Below are positions 53,401 through 64,000 of a stretch of 64,000 nucleotides of DNA, piece by piece. Both the position numbers and the translations under genes were made by a program. The stretch comes from Polytrichum commune (lineage: Eukaryota > Streptophyta > Polytrichopsida > Polytrichales > Polytrichaceae). The notes under the pieces are model-generated. The model had not been told where the DNA came from. It did no database searches and saw only the letters and a list, made by a program, of their open reading frames with translations. Within the stretch, counting starts at the first letter, position 1; every line of letters begins with the position of its first letter. The DNA lies in the NCBI GenBank assembly GCA_950295325.1, contig OX485807.1, positions 27,127,666 through 27,191,665 of the forward strand, given 5' to 3'.

Positions 53401-54879
53401 GCCTCCCATACAATCACTTTGAATGTTGAAGAAGGGGAACTCTCGTGTATGAGCGTACCTCTCATCTATCCAACATTAAAACTTGAGCCCCTATAGACTT
53501 CATCTCAAATGACCTCAACTACACTATTTTAGGGTCTTCAACACGGGTAGATCACTTAGTACATTTTAAAAACGGCGTGCGGCATAATATAGAGAGGATT
53601 AAAATCATTTGAATTAAAAATTATAAAGGAATTCCAAATAATGAAGGGGCCATTAAATGTAGACAATCCCATTATAAGTAAGTTAGATGGACATAAAACG
53701 TGGGCCATTATTTTTTTGTAAAATTAATATAGGGGCTGAAGATAAGGATCCTAGAAGGTATGTTTAGTATGGTATGTAAATGGGTTTAGGACTCACGGGG
53801 ATGGATGATAATTGGGATTCCCGTCTGTCCAAAATTACTTAAAAGGAATATAGAGTACAAAAAATTGCAACGACGTGGACAATATAAGTAATGGAAGGGT
53901 GCAAACAAATGGGCCAATTTTGAAATTTAAGTAATTATAGGGAGGCTTAAATTCAACCCTTGAAGGTAAATAGCCCCAAAACAAAAAACCCCCAGCCGCA
54001 CGTGGTGCACAAAAATGCCTTAGAGTGATCTACCTGTGGTCTTCAATGCTCATTGTGGTTTTAATCAACCTAAGAAAAAATCTCCAAGATGCATACTATT
54101 TGAGGGCTTTGTTAGTGTTGGATGAATGTTGTTAGCAACCTAAAAAAATAACCTCTGGGATGCATACTATTTGAGGGCTTTATTAGTGTTGGATGAATGT
54201 TGTGGCTGGCCGTTGAATTAAAAATCAACTCGGGGATATTCATCTCACGTACTAATTAAGTTAGGTCTCATAGTACTCATAGTTGTCAAAATAATTTTTG
54301 CGTGCAACTTCGTGACTACTTATGATCCTATGGATACAACTATAGCGTGTTAAGATGGTTCTCAAAACCTCAACCCCTAAGGCCAAGGCGGATGTTTTCG
54401 TTTGGGCAATCATCATTGCTCAACAATACCAACATAATCTTCTGATATGTTGTAACATGTTACAAATCATATATGTCATCATATGATGTTATAATCTTTT
54501 AATTTAGGACACATGGACTACCAAATATTTGTGTGAACAAATATTTATACAATAATATCTATCATAAGAGGTGCAAATTCTTTGGAATGTACTTCTAAAT
54601 TGGATTGAATTGTTTCAAGCAATGTTGGGGCAATGTTGCTTTGGCCTTTGGGGGTTTAGCGATAAACATGCATACATTTAAAAGGTTTTCAGTTACAACA
54701 ATTGATATGGACTCCAAATGCACCAAAGTATGTCTTCTTTGAATGTAATATTAGCATACATGGTCGACACTTAATGTATGAGCATACTAACTATGATGGC
54801 GGTTTTAGGACCACGTACCTTGCTAGTTGGAATTGTGGCCATGGCTAAGGAAAAAACTTAGCAGTTGCTTCAAAGGAAG
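53401..54879. other. Intergenic DNA with family E fragments, no gene recognised
   Basis: Contains a partial family E copy (53430-53540). Two direct blocks at about 54065-54135 and 54140-54205 share GATGCATACTATTTGAGGGC and TGTTGGATGAATGTTGT. No supported gene. Confidence 0.5.
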
Positions 54880-55510
54880 AGAAGGAGTTGTTCCATACAA
54901 GCGTACCTCTCATCCGTCCAATATAAAATTCTTGACCCCTATAAGTTAATGATCAATTCATCTCGAATAACTTGGACTTGACTGATTCAAAGCCTTTGAA
55001 ACTAGTGTTGGTGTCAAAACATCTTCCAAAAACTTACCCTCTAACTGCATATTCTCTCATGTTGCTTACATCCAATGAATGAGGGGTACACTCCTATGCA
55101 GTGATCGGGGAGATTTTTGGGCATAATCGGTTGAGATCTTAGTGTTTGCAAGTCCAACCAGTTACATGTTGATGACATCCTTCGGTAATATATGATCGGT
55201 AAGCTTACTGCAATCTTGAACTTCAACCGGTTATTTCTCAAACTCAACCGGTTCCTTTGTAACAAACTACCGGTTCTTCCGACCATAGCTCCTATGGAAA
55301 GAAGGAAACCACTCATCCATCCAACATAAAAACTTGACCCCTTGTAAGTTTATGATCGATTCATCTCAAATGACCTCAAGTAGACTAATTCAGCATCTTT
55401 GAAACTCACTCCAATGTCAAAACACCTTAAAAAAGAAACCTCCAAGATGCACACTATTTGCAGGCTTTTAATGTTGGATGAATGAGGGTACAATCGGTTT
55501 GCGAAAATTC
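54880..55510. repeat. Family E copies flanking a family A copy
   Basis: AAGCGTACCTCTCATCCGTC begins one family E copy (54895-55100). A related sequence (CATCCATCCAACATAAAAAC) resumes after the family A repeat at 55290-55510, so family A appears to be inserted into or next to family E. Confidence 0.5.
55103..55290 (-). repeat. Family A copy
   Basis: Minus-strand copy: GTGATCGGGGAGATTTTTGG at the left and TATTTCTCAAACTCAACCGG inside. A short further fragment (GTGATCGGGGAGATTC) lies at 44227-44300. Confidence 0.6.
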
Positions 55511-55754
55511 ACTCTCACCCACCCTTTCTGAAGCTTGTGAAGCCCAAATAATAAGTTACTGCAAGCAGTGGCAGGTGCCAGCATAGTGAATGGGTTCAGG
55601 AGCATCTTCTAAGTCTAACTTAAGTGCCAGCCTTTAGGTACGGCCTTAAGAGGGACTCCAACTTGCCAATAAATTAAAGATACGGACCCTTTCCGGAACC
55701 ATCGATCATTTACTTTTACGGTCAACTAGACCCGTATAAAGTAGATGGGTCTTA

Positions 55755-56264
55755 GGGTCACTTCACACACGAGCCAAGAGCCGTGACCGTGAGATTGTGA
55801 GAGCCCAAAAGAAAGTGCCCAAAGGCCATCGTCCCAACACACCTCCAACATCATGTAGTGTGGTCACAGACCCTCAAGTGTAGTGTGAAGTCGTATGTGA
55901 TTGGGCCCTCAACCAAATGCTATTTCAATGGATTTCTATTCATGCGGGTCTTCGTACATGATATAATAGAATAAATCAAGTGTTGTGAGCGTTTGGAGTG
56001 CCGTGGTCTCTTGGTTTTGTGTTAGGCCTGCCTCCAAGAGGTGGTTTTTGAAAATAGTCCAAGTGGTGGTCACGAAACATGATTCATTCGATGCCATGTA
56101 GGAATCCATGTAGACTTCACATCCATTTTGCCATTCAGGTGCATTCTCCGTTGGTCCCTCGAGCGTAGTGTGAAGCGGCGAACTTGGACCGGCTCCGCCT
56201 TTTCCACCAATGAGAGTGCTTGAAGTGGAACGGTCACGGGCTCTCAGTCTCGTGTGTGGAGTGG
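55755..56264. mobile_element. Family C Harbinger-like MITE
   Basis: About 510 bp, left end GGGTCACTTCACACACGAG preceded by TTA. The right end is mutated (TCGTGTGTGGAGTGG). It serves as the empty-site reference for the nested copy at 62384-63240. Confidence 0.8.
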
Positions 56265-57607
56265 AGAACATGAAAAACAAACAAACTAGCACCCCACATA
56301 CGTTAGGTGGTATAGACAAGACCGTATGAAAATACCAAGTGAGACGGAGCTTATGGTCGAGCCCTTAGTTAGGAAGAATCTTATGGTTGGATGTGTTTTT
56401 AGTTTTGGAATTGAAGTGCAAGATGCGGAATCTTGATCCAGTTTTAGCCTGAATTAGTGTTGAATTAGTGTAGTGGAAGGGAGACAAATTACGAGTTGGG
56501 TTTACTAGGGTTACAAAGACAACAAGCTTCAAATTAAAGCTCGAGTAACATTATGCAATGTGTATTCGATACACAACATTCTAAATCGTTTTTTTTTTTT
56601 TTTGGTTTTTTAGGGTTTGGCTACAATACTTCGTTTGGGTCCCGAGCCTAATGTGGGATTAGAGTTTTATTTTTAGTGTCAGTTGAGGCACTAGAAGTGA
56701 AGAAAACCCACCACATCCTATTGGTCGTTGGTTCATGTGCCAATGTGAACCATGGGAAGGAAGCGGACTTTGCATAGTAATTTTTATCTTTAAAGGCCCA
56801 AGAGGTCCATCATGGGCCTCAAGGCAACACACAAAGATGCTCAAGGCTACTTGTTTCTAGTCTTATGTGTAAATGTCAAAAGTGACCCCAAACAAAACCA
56901 AAAAGAAAACAACCAAAAAGAAAAAGAACCACTTATCAATTGCATTGTATATGTAGGAAGACATGTATATGCAAAGAAAGTGTTGGAAGATTTGGACATG
57001 TGTAAATGACATAGATTCAAATATGTATCATGTGTATGTTAACACCGTTGTTGCTTACAATTGTATGTACACTTCCTTTTTGAAATGGGTGGTAACTTAT
57101 GTTCATTCTTTTTTTTGTCAAACTTTCAATCTCACAAATCAAGTTTTTTTTATAGCTTCAATACTTGTTGGGGACTTGTATAAACTATCACTATAGAATG
57201 CATACCGACCTCTTCAAAGAGATTGTCCATAGTGAGTAGGAAAAAAATGACTTCCAAGTAGGTTAAATCGCTCCAACACTCAATTGCTTGAGAACAAAAG
57301 GCAACCGTGTGGAGACGTACAAGACAACAACCTTTCTTAAAGAAGACTTCTTTTTTTGCATTACCTAACTTACTGCAGTCACACACACACACACATATAT
57401 ATATAGAAAAGCTTGCACGTGAATTGTGTGGGTGGGGGGTACTTCAAATTTGATCATTATACATATCTTTTGTATTATTTGGGGGGTTTTTTTTGTTGTT
57501 GTTTTTTTTGTAAAACCGTTTTGGCATGGGAGTAGGGTAGGTGGGTACTGAACTTAGGTAGTGTTAAATATTAATGGGATCGAGTTAAGGGACTCAACAA
57601 TAACATA
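56265..57607. other. Intergenic DNA, no gene recognised
   Basis: T-rich runs (56588-56602, 57484-57510) and a CA/TA microsatellite (57379-57404). Short frames only. Confidence 0.5.
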
Positions 57608-57815
57608 ACTCAGCTCCTTGGTTACAGTTCATGAGACCATGTATCATGAAAGCATAATTGTCCTCTAATTTCAAGATTCCCCATTTATGGGGAGCACTCA
57701 AGTTGCGTACTTAATTTAGAACATTCGATGAGCAATTGTGATTTTTCAATTTTTCTTTTTGAATCTCGTCCTCTTTATTTGGAGAGAGACCATCATCTAG
57801 CTCCTTAACTTGGGG
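57608..57815 (+). repeat. Dispersed repeat I, copy 2
   Basis: Diverged direct repeat of 38615-38830, immediately left of a family B element. Confidence 0.5.
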
Positions 57816-57828
57816 GTTGTTTACACCG

Positions 57829-58718
57829 TGGACCGTGAAGTCGTCCCAAGGCCTTGTAAAATCTACGAACCGGCCGTTGAACTCATCCCGGGACCACTTC
57901 AGTTTACGCCAAGGAGAAAAATGTTAGAGTGACCATGGAGTTTGAGATCCCCAAACGACATTTTTTATTTAAGGCCTACAATAACCACTGACACGGTCCC
58001 CAGGTTTTATGGTGGGACATGCAAAAAAGGTACTCTCGTGGAAAAATGCAAGAGCCCATGGTAGAGAAATGTTGTAGACAAAACAAGACAAGAGAACGGT
58101 AAAAAAAAATTATTTTCTTTTTCCCCCAAAACTGTCCTTTTGGAACACATATATAAGGTAGGGGTGGCAATTTCCGTGTGGGTCCTAAAGTCGACCCCTA
58201 GGGTCGGAAGCACCTATCAAGGTGCTTTTACTTGGGTTTACAAAGCACCTATCAAGGTGCTTTTACCGTTCCCAACACTACCAACATTTCATTGGCTGCC
58301 AGCGGTCGGTTTTAGAAATCTAGCCTATAGATATACCACATACCCTATGTGCGAGCGTTGGTCACTCTACAAGGTTTCCTTTAAAAATTTGTAGGAAATC
58401 ATAGACATGCTGGAAAATTTTGATTTTTTTCATAGTTGCTCTTGCACTAGCTTTGCGGAGCGCTCAAAATTTATAAAAAAAATAATTTCAGCATCCCAAC
58501 TAGGCACATCTGAAATTTGGACGGAAATTGCCACCCCTACCTTATCAAACAAATGAACACATTCACTTGTTGGTGCATGGTCATTCCTCTTGGTCCACAT
58601 TCAGATTACACCTAGCGAGGGGTTCCCAAAGGCTCTTTGTAAATCAATTTCTTAAGAAACCGGACCATGGGAAAAGGCCCTCTTTCGTGGTCCGACTTCA
58701 CGGTCCTTGGTGTAGACC
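57829..58718. repeat. Family B nonautonomous DNA element with a MITE inside
   Basis: Left end TTTACACCGTGGACCGTGAA; the right end, read in reverse, is CTACACCAAGGACCGTGAAG, a good terminal inverted repeat. A 387 bp family F MITE is inserted at 58156-58542. No transposase. Confidence 0.65.
58156..58542. mobile_element. Family F MITE (TA target duplication)
   Basis: Ends are AGGTAGGGGTGGCAATTTCC and its inverted copy, flanked by TA on both sides. It is nested in a family B element. A TA duplication is typical of Tc1/mariner-type elements; the superfamily is inference. Confidence 0.8.
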
Positions 58719-59439
58719 GGCCGTTTAGATGAACTGCAGAAAGTGAACGGTGTGATGGAGGGGGACGGGGGGGGGTACATCAAGTACAGGTGTCAGCTAA
58801 GCACAGGCTGTGACAGCTTTAAATATTAAGTGGAACGGCGTGCATACAGGTGAAGGTACCTTACAACCAGACATGTTGACAAAACAGAACACTTTCCGGA
58901 TCTGTCCCCTTTATTATGTTCAGGTGTTGAAGGCCCCTAACATCACGGCCTAAGGTAAGGTAAGGTAAGGTAGAAATAGCATAACCCATGAAAATAAGGT
59001 GATTTTATCACATTGAAGATGTGGTCTTACAATCACGAGATAATTTTCCAAGATAGACGAGAAGGATTCATGAAGAATGCAAGTTGTTTCATGTTTTTCT
59101 GCCCTATACAAAAAATGCTACAATTTTTCAAAGTGGAAAGTTGTCCAAACCCCTACTGGTTCACTAGATGCTCTCTACACCGAACACGGTACTCCGCATT
59201 TCCATACTGAACATCGCCTAAATCAGTTACCTCATGAGTACATTAACACTTGACTCCCACTGGCTACACTAAGTGTGCACGCATTGAAGTTGCCGCCGAG
59301 CCATAATCGGTTTCAGAAAATGACACTTCACCATTATGACAGCGGTCTAGTGCACTGCTAGAGGGTGGTTAACGGGTTATGGGTATTTCTACCTTAGATG
59401 ATGGGGTTTCTGAACGGTCGTTTTTTTTCCCAACTAGCC
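58719..59439. other. Intergenic DNA, no gene recognised
   Basis: Contains a G run (about 58769-58775) and a GGTAA-type microsatellite (58953-58971). No supported gene. Confidence 0.5.
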
Positions 59440-60860
59440 CACTTCTCCTAGGATACAAAACGCGGCACAATGGTTGGGAAATCCAAATCATCAAAGGCCG
59501 TAGCCTCGTAATTTTCAGAGGCTCGTATGCATATCTTTACCAACCAACAAAAGTGAAGATTCTCGTGCTCATCAAGTGTGCGTATAAAGTCCCCTTCATT
59601 GTGTTGATCGTTGGTTTTGTAATGGTTATCATGTTTTGAGTATGTAGTCCACTCTCTTTCAAACACGTGTCTTTTGGGTATCCGTTCTTGGAGCCACATC
59701 TAACTGCGTACCATTCAGATACAAGTGTATGATTAAGATAAGTTGCCAAATCATAAAAGCCATAGCCACTTTCCTCGTAATTTTCGGAGCTCGTATGAAT
59801 ATCTTTAACTACCAACAATGTGAAGATTCTTGCGCTCATCAAGTGTTCGTATAAAGTCCCCTTCATTGTGTTGATCGTTGGTTTTGTAATGGTTATCATG
59901 TTTTGAGTATGTAGTCCACTCTCTTTCAAACATGTGTCTTTTGAGTATCCGTTCTTGGAGCCACATCTAACCACGTACCATTCAGATACAGGTGTATGAT
60001 TAAGATAAGTTGCCAAATCATAAAAGTTGTAGCCACTTTCCTCGTAATGTTTGGAGCTCGTATGAATATCCTTAACTATTATCAAAGTGAAGATTCTTGT
60101 GCTCATCAAGTGATCATATACGTCCCCTTCATTGTGTTGATTGTTGAACCTATAATGGTTATCATGTTTCGAGTGTGTAGTCCACACGTCTGTTGGGTAT
60201 CCGTTTTTGGAGCCACATCTAACTGTATATCACTCACATATAGGTGTCTGATTAAGATAAGTAACCAAATTCAGCATGTCTACATTGGGCAGGTTAGGTT
60301 ATTGTAAGTTGATTGTGTATTATGAAGGGTCAATTACGCGTAAGTTAGCTTGAGCTCAAGGTTGGAAGTTTGGTGGCTTAAGGGAAAAGAGTATGGATCG
60401 GGTTTCTAAATGGTTGTTTTTCCAACTAGCCCACTTCTCCTAGGATATGAAGCACGAGACAATGGTTGGCAAATCCAAATCGTCGAGGCCGAAGTCACTT
60501 TCCTCGTGATTTTCGGAGCTCGTATGAATATCTTTAACTATTATCACAGTGAAGATTCTCATGCTCATTAAGTGATCCTATAAGTCCCCTTCATTGTGTT
60601 GATTGTTGCACCTATGATGGTTTTCATGTTTTATGTATGTAGTCCACATGTATGTTGGGTATCCATTCTTGGAGCCACATCTAACCACGTACCACTTAGA
60701 TATAGGTGTCTAATTAAGATAAGTTACCATATTTGGCATGTCTACCTTAGGTAGGTTAGGTATTGTAAGTTAGTTCTGTATTATGAAGGGCCTTCCACGC
60801 GTAAGTAAGCTTAAGCTCAAGGTTGCAAGTTTGGTGGTTTAAGGGAAAGAATTTGGATGC
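59440..60860 (-). repeat. Tandem array of ~260 bp units plus a partial higher-order repeat
   Basis: Units carrying GGAGCCACATCTAAC occur at about 59690, 59957, 60210 and 60671, giving periods of 267, 253 and 461 bp. The longer last interval includes a second block (ATTATGAAGGGTC, GCTCAAGGTTGGAAGTTTGG) that also recurs at about 60780-60850. An open frame crosses two units on the minus strand with an 89-residue period, but the reading frame is not kept across all units. Confidence 0.75.
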
Positions 60861-60895
60861 TTAGAACACATAGGTAGTCGTCATCTTGAAATTTA

Positions 60896-61397
60896 GGGCC
60901 GCTTTACACCTAGAGGCCGGGCCAATTCCCCTTGAGGCCGATTACATGAAATTTCAGCCCTTTTTGGGTTGGAGCCGGTCTCAACTACATATTATAATAA
61001 GATTATAGTGGGGGCCAATTTTCCCATATGTGAAGGCCTTAGGGCCAAGAAGCTAGGCCGATGCAATAAATCTAGCATAATCTAGCATAGAGCCGTTCAT
61101 AATCCAATGGATACGGTTTGCTAAAAAATTCATATTTTTATTAAAGAGAAGTTTTTTTTTTGTTTTTTTTATTATTGAAATTTGACATTGGCCTTCCATT
61201 TTGGGTGCACCCAATTCAATGAGCTCGGGGTGTGTCATATCATGCATTTTTTGATTAAAAATTTCATACCACCAAATCGGCCCAACCTCTAGGTGTAAAG
61301 AGATTGGGGCCGATTTCAGCCTTTTGACCAATCACAAGTGAGGATTTCAAGCCTCTTACACAACGAATTGGCCCGGGCTCTAGGTGTAAAGTGGCCC
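60896..61397. mobile_element. Family D Harbinger-like MITE
   Basis: 502 bp with perfect TTA flanks (60893-60895, 61398-61400). The left end is GGGCCGCTTTACACCTAGAG; the right end in reverse is GGGCCACTTTACACCTAGAG. The interior contains several further inverted GGCCGATT/CCAAATCGGCC motifs. Noncoding. Confidence 0.88.
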
Positions 61398-61400
61398 TTA

Positions 61401-61904
61401 CTAGAGCTTCCATGAACACAATGTATATGAGTGCAGGGGAGAGACCATGAAAAACCGTAATTAAAGTGAGAAGGAAGGGAGAGACATAGAGGAGGAGAGG
61501 AGAGGAAGGAAGGGAGCGAGGGGGTGTCTAGGTGGCAAATAATTGATTTTGTGATTGGATTATAGTAGTCTTCTTTAAATGATACAACAACCCTAAAGAT
61601 TTTTCATCCTCTTTATATTTGCCGGGTATTTTGAAGGGGGGGTTCACTATTGAACCATTAATAACTATTGATAAACCATTGGTTAATGTGTGTTTTTAAT
61701 TGTCCGCCTATGGAGATTGTTGCTTAAGTTTATTCCTTCTCCATTTGATCCCTAGGGAGTCATTAGATGGCTTCATTTTTTTTAATACAAAATTTCTTTA
61801 GGTGCCAATAATAATGGAGTTTTCCGCAAAGTAAAGTAGATGAAACCATGGGTTTAGTCCTAAATCCAAGATTTTGAGAATATTAACAAACTCAACCCTT
61901 TTTA
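61401..61904. other. Intergenic DNA, no gene recognised
   Basis: A GA-rich stretch (61463-61530, GGAGAGGAGAGG-type) then AT-rich sequence. No gene. Confidence 0.5.
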
Positions 61905-62260
61905 AAGCTTAAATTACCATACACAAAGAGTAAGTGTTGGGCTTATAAAAATATACATAATATATTTGATTTATATTGTTTTGTTATTGTCTTAAAAAAG
62001 GGTTGATGCTAGTTTTTCCTACTAGATAGATGATGAACCAAGCTAACGAAATAACAAGTCCCATGTACATACCGCTATTTTCAAATTATAAAATTCTCTC
62101 AAAGCTTGAGAGGTGGAAAGAAGAAGTCCCAAAAAGTTTCACCTAACTTTTGAAATAGGCTCTAGTACATGACGAGCTAATGAACTCTTGATAGGAAGTT
62201 TTCTTAAAGAAGGATCAAACCCACGGTTTCAACCCTCTTTGAGGGACTTCACGGATTAAT
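61905..62260 (+). repeat. Dispersed repeat G, copy 2
   Basis: Direct repeat of 31720-32049 with many substitutions and indels, so an old duplication or transposon remnant. Confidence 0.6.
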
Positions 62261-62383
62261 AAGTTTAAAAACATGCCTAGCCCACAAGTTTAAATTATGT
62301 CAACATGACGCATATGGACCTTCCTCCATACGTAGATGAGAGAGTGTGAGTAACTATATCTACTTGCACACTACCCCTACTTA

Positions 62384-63240
62384 GGGCCACTTCACACACG
62401 AGACTGAGAGCCCATGACCGTTCCACTTCAAGCACTCTCCTTGGTGGAAAAAGGCGGAGCCGGTCCAAGTTTGCTTCACACTACGCTTGAGGGACCAATG
62501 GAGTATGTGAATGCAAGATGGATGTAAAGTCTACATGGACTCCTACATGGCATCGAATGGATCATGCTTCACGGTCACTTGGACTATTTTCAAAAACCAC
62601 CTCTGGGAGGTAGGTCTAACACAAAACCGGGAGACCATGGCAGTCTCAATGTTCACAACCGTTGATTTATATTATTTTATCATGTGTGAGAACCCGCATG
62701 AATAGAAATTCATTGAAATAGTATTTGCTTGAGGAACCGGTCACATATGACTTCACACTACACTTGAGGATCCATGACCACACTAAGGTAGGGGTGCCGA
62801 TTTCCGTGTGGGTCCTAAAGTCGACCCCTAGGGTAGGAAGCACTTATCAAGGTGCTTTTACCGTTCACAACGCTGCCATCATTTCATTGGCTGCCAGCGG
62901 TCGGTTTTAGAAATCCACCATGTGGATATACCACGTACCCTATGTGCGAGTGTTGGTCACTCTACAAGGTTTCCTTGCAAAATTTGTAGGAAATCATAGA
63001 CATGCTGGAAAATTTTGATTTTTTCATAGTTACTCTTGCACCAGCTTTGCGGAGTGCTCAAAATTTATTAAAAAAATAGTTTCAGCATCCCAACTAAGCA
63101 CATCTGAAATTTGGACAGAAATTGGCACCGCTACCTTACATGGTTTTGGAGGTGTGTCGGGACGATGGCCTTTGGACACTTTTCTTTTGGGCTCTCACAA
63201 TTTCATGGTCACGGCTCTTGGCTCGTGTGTGAAGTGGCTC
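62384..63240. mobile_element. Family C Harbinger-like MITE (interrupted copy)
   Basis: Terminal inverted repeat GGGCCACTTCACACACGAG, flanked on both sides by TTA (62381-62383 and 63241-63243). Length without the nested family F element is about 500 bp. TTA duplications and GGGCC ends fit PIF/Harbinger Tourist-type MITEs. No transposase. Confidence 0.85.
62786..63136. mobile_element. Family F MITE nested in a family C MITE
   Basis: Second copy (351 bp). Comparison with the uninterrupted family C copy near 55852-55866 gives the empty site CACACTACATG, so the target duplication is exactly TA. The ends are slightly diverged (GGTGCCGATTTCCG). Confidence 0.85.
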
Positions 63241-63243
63241 TTA

Positions 63244-64000
63244 CTACACTCTGTGGTTTGTAAGTTAACTTTAAGTACTACGGAAAGTGATGAAAAAAAC
63301 TTACAATTCAGCCTTCGAGACGACTCCAGTGAGTGCCAGCATTTAACTTATATGTACTCCCCAAGTCCACAAAGTTTTCATTCAACTTAGGGCCTAGAAC
63401 TAAGGAAATGTAAAAAAATGCCCAAGGAACGATGCAAGTAATAAGGCAGATGTAGTGATGTAGTAACGCGACTTCCAAGAGGTTTGGCCTCGTTCAATGT
63501 GCAATAAATCTAGGACATTGGTTTTCCAATTGATAAGCAAATGTTGTTTAAGTTCAATGTCATAAGAATGAGATTGAGATAATTCAACCTTGCTTTATGA
63601 TGGATCTCAAAGAGCATGCTGGTGATTTCCTTAAGTGGTTATACAGGTGTGCCTGATGTGACTAGCGTTGAGAGGATGTTGAGTGTTGACTCTTTTTCAC
63701 GATCCCAATTGATGAATCGGATCATCAATCCTTGGATGAATATTGCAAATGTTTTGTTTTATGATAATATTGAGTCGTTTTGCACCCAAAAGTACGTTTT
63801 CAACAAGACATGTCTATAGTTAGCGAAGGATGAAATGTTGGTTTGTAGAGTGTAAACTAGGGTTTATGCATTTTATATATGCGTCACACTAGATCACGTT
63901 AATTTATGGGTTGGGGGTTACATTGTTTATTGGGTTTCGATATCATTGGCATCTCATGCCTAGTACTTTGTGAATTATTCATGGACGCACCCATATGAGT
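63244..64000. other. Intergenic DNA to the window end, no gene recognised
   Basis: No repeat family matches that I can see. A 67-residue frame at 63616-63819 has no recognisable motif and no support. Confidence 0.45.

Noticed and set aside
59537-60187. 216-residue protein with 89-residue repeats on the minus strand
   Set aside because: Only two units share the frame; the other units are out of phase (253 bp period) and the same blocks are read in another frame next to it. Best seen as a by-product of the DNA repeat.

Overview
This window looks like nuclear DNA of a streptophyte plant with a large, transposon-rich genome. The evidence is Ty3/gypsy retroelements of the plant Athila/Tat branch, a CACTA element with plant-type ends, PIF/Harbinger-like MITEs with TTA target duplications, a short interstitial TTTAGGG-type telomere repeat, and no recognisable host gene. 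I cannot name the species. Essentially all of the 64 kb is mobile DNA of different ages.

Bases 1-29838 hold a very young, very large Ty3/gypsy element on the minus strand, arranged as a tandem array that shares an LTR. One complete unit runs from the LTR at 27575-29838 (5' LTR) through the interior 12619-27574 to the LTR at 10355-12618 (3' LTR). That second LTR also serves as the 5' LTR of another copy that leaves the window at base 1. Bases 1-12618 and 17221-29838 look identical (offset 17220). In transcription order the unit carries a primer binding site, a 205-residue ORF1, a single uninterrupted 3244-residue Gag-Pro-RT-RNaseH-IN polyprotein, a 1.5 kb spacer, a 926-residue coiled-coil ORF3, a polypurine tract and the 3' LTR. 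The polyprotein carries eight tandem copies of the linker plus H2C2 zinc-binding module that normally occurs once, just before the integrase core.

Bases 29839-45000 and 53400-64000 are intergenic DNA made of layered repeats. They include a ~230 bp family with GTCCGGGGAGA-like ends (one copy expanded into five tandem units), Harbinger-like MITEs, a TA-duplicating MITE twice nested in other repeats, and several pairs of older dispersed repeats.

Bases 45215-53400 hold a second, decayed Ty3/gypsy element on the plus strand with the order Gag, protease, cytosine-5 DNA methyltransferase (DNMT), RT, RNase H, IN. Its 812-codon protease-DNMT frame is fully open and keeps all catalytic methyltransferase motifs, although gag and RT-IN are broken by stops and frameshifts. 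A CACTA element, itself carrying a tRNA-like SINE and AT satellite DNA, sits inside gag. A much older relic of the same protease-DNMT region lies at 41105-42515, so the methyltransferase was part of this family well before the newer insertion.
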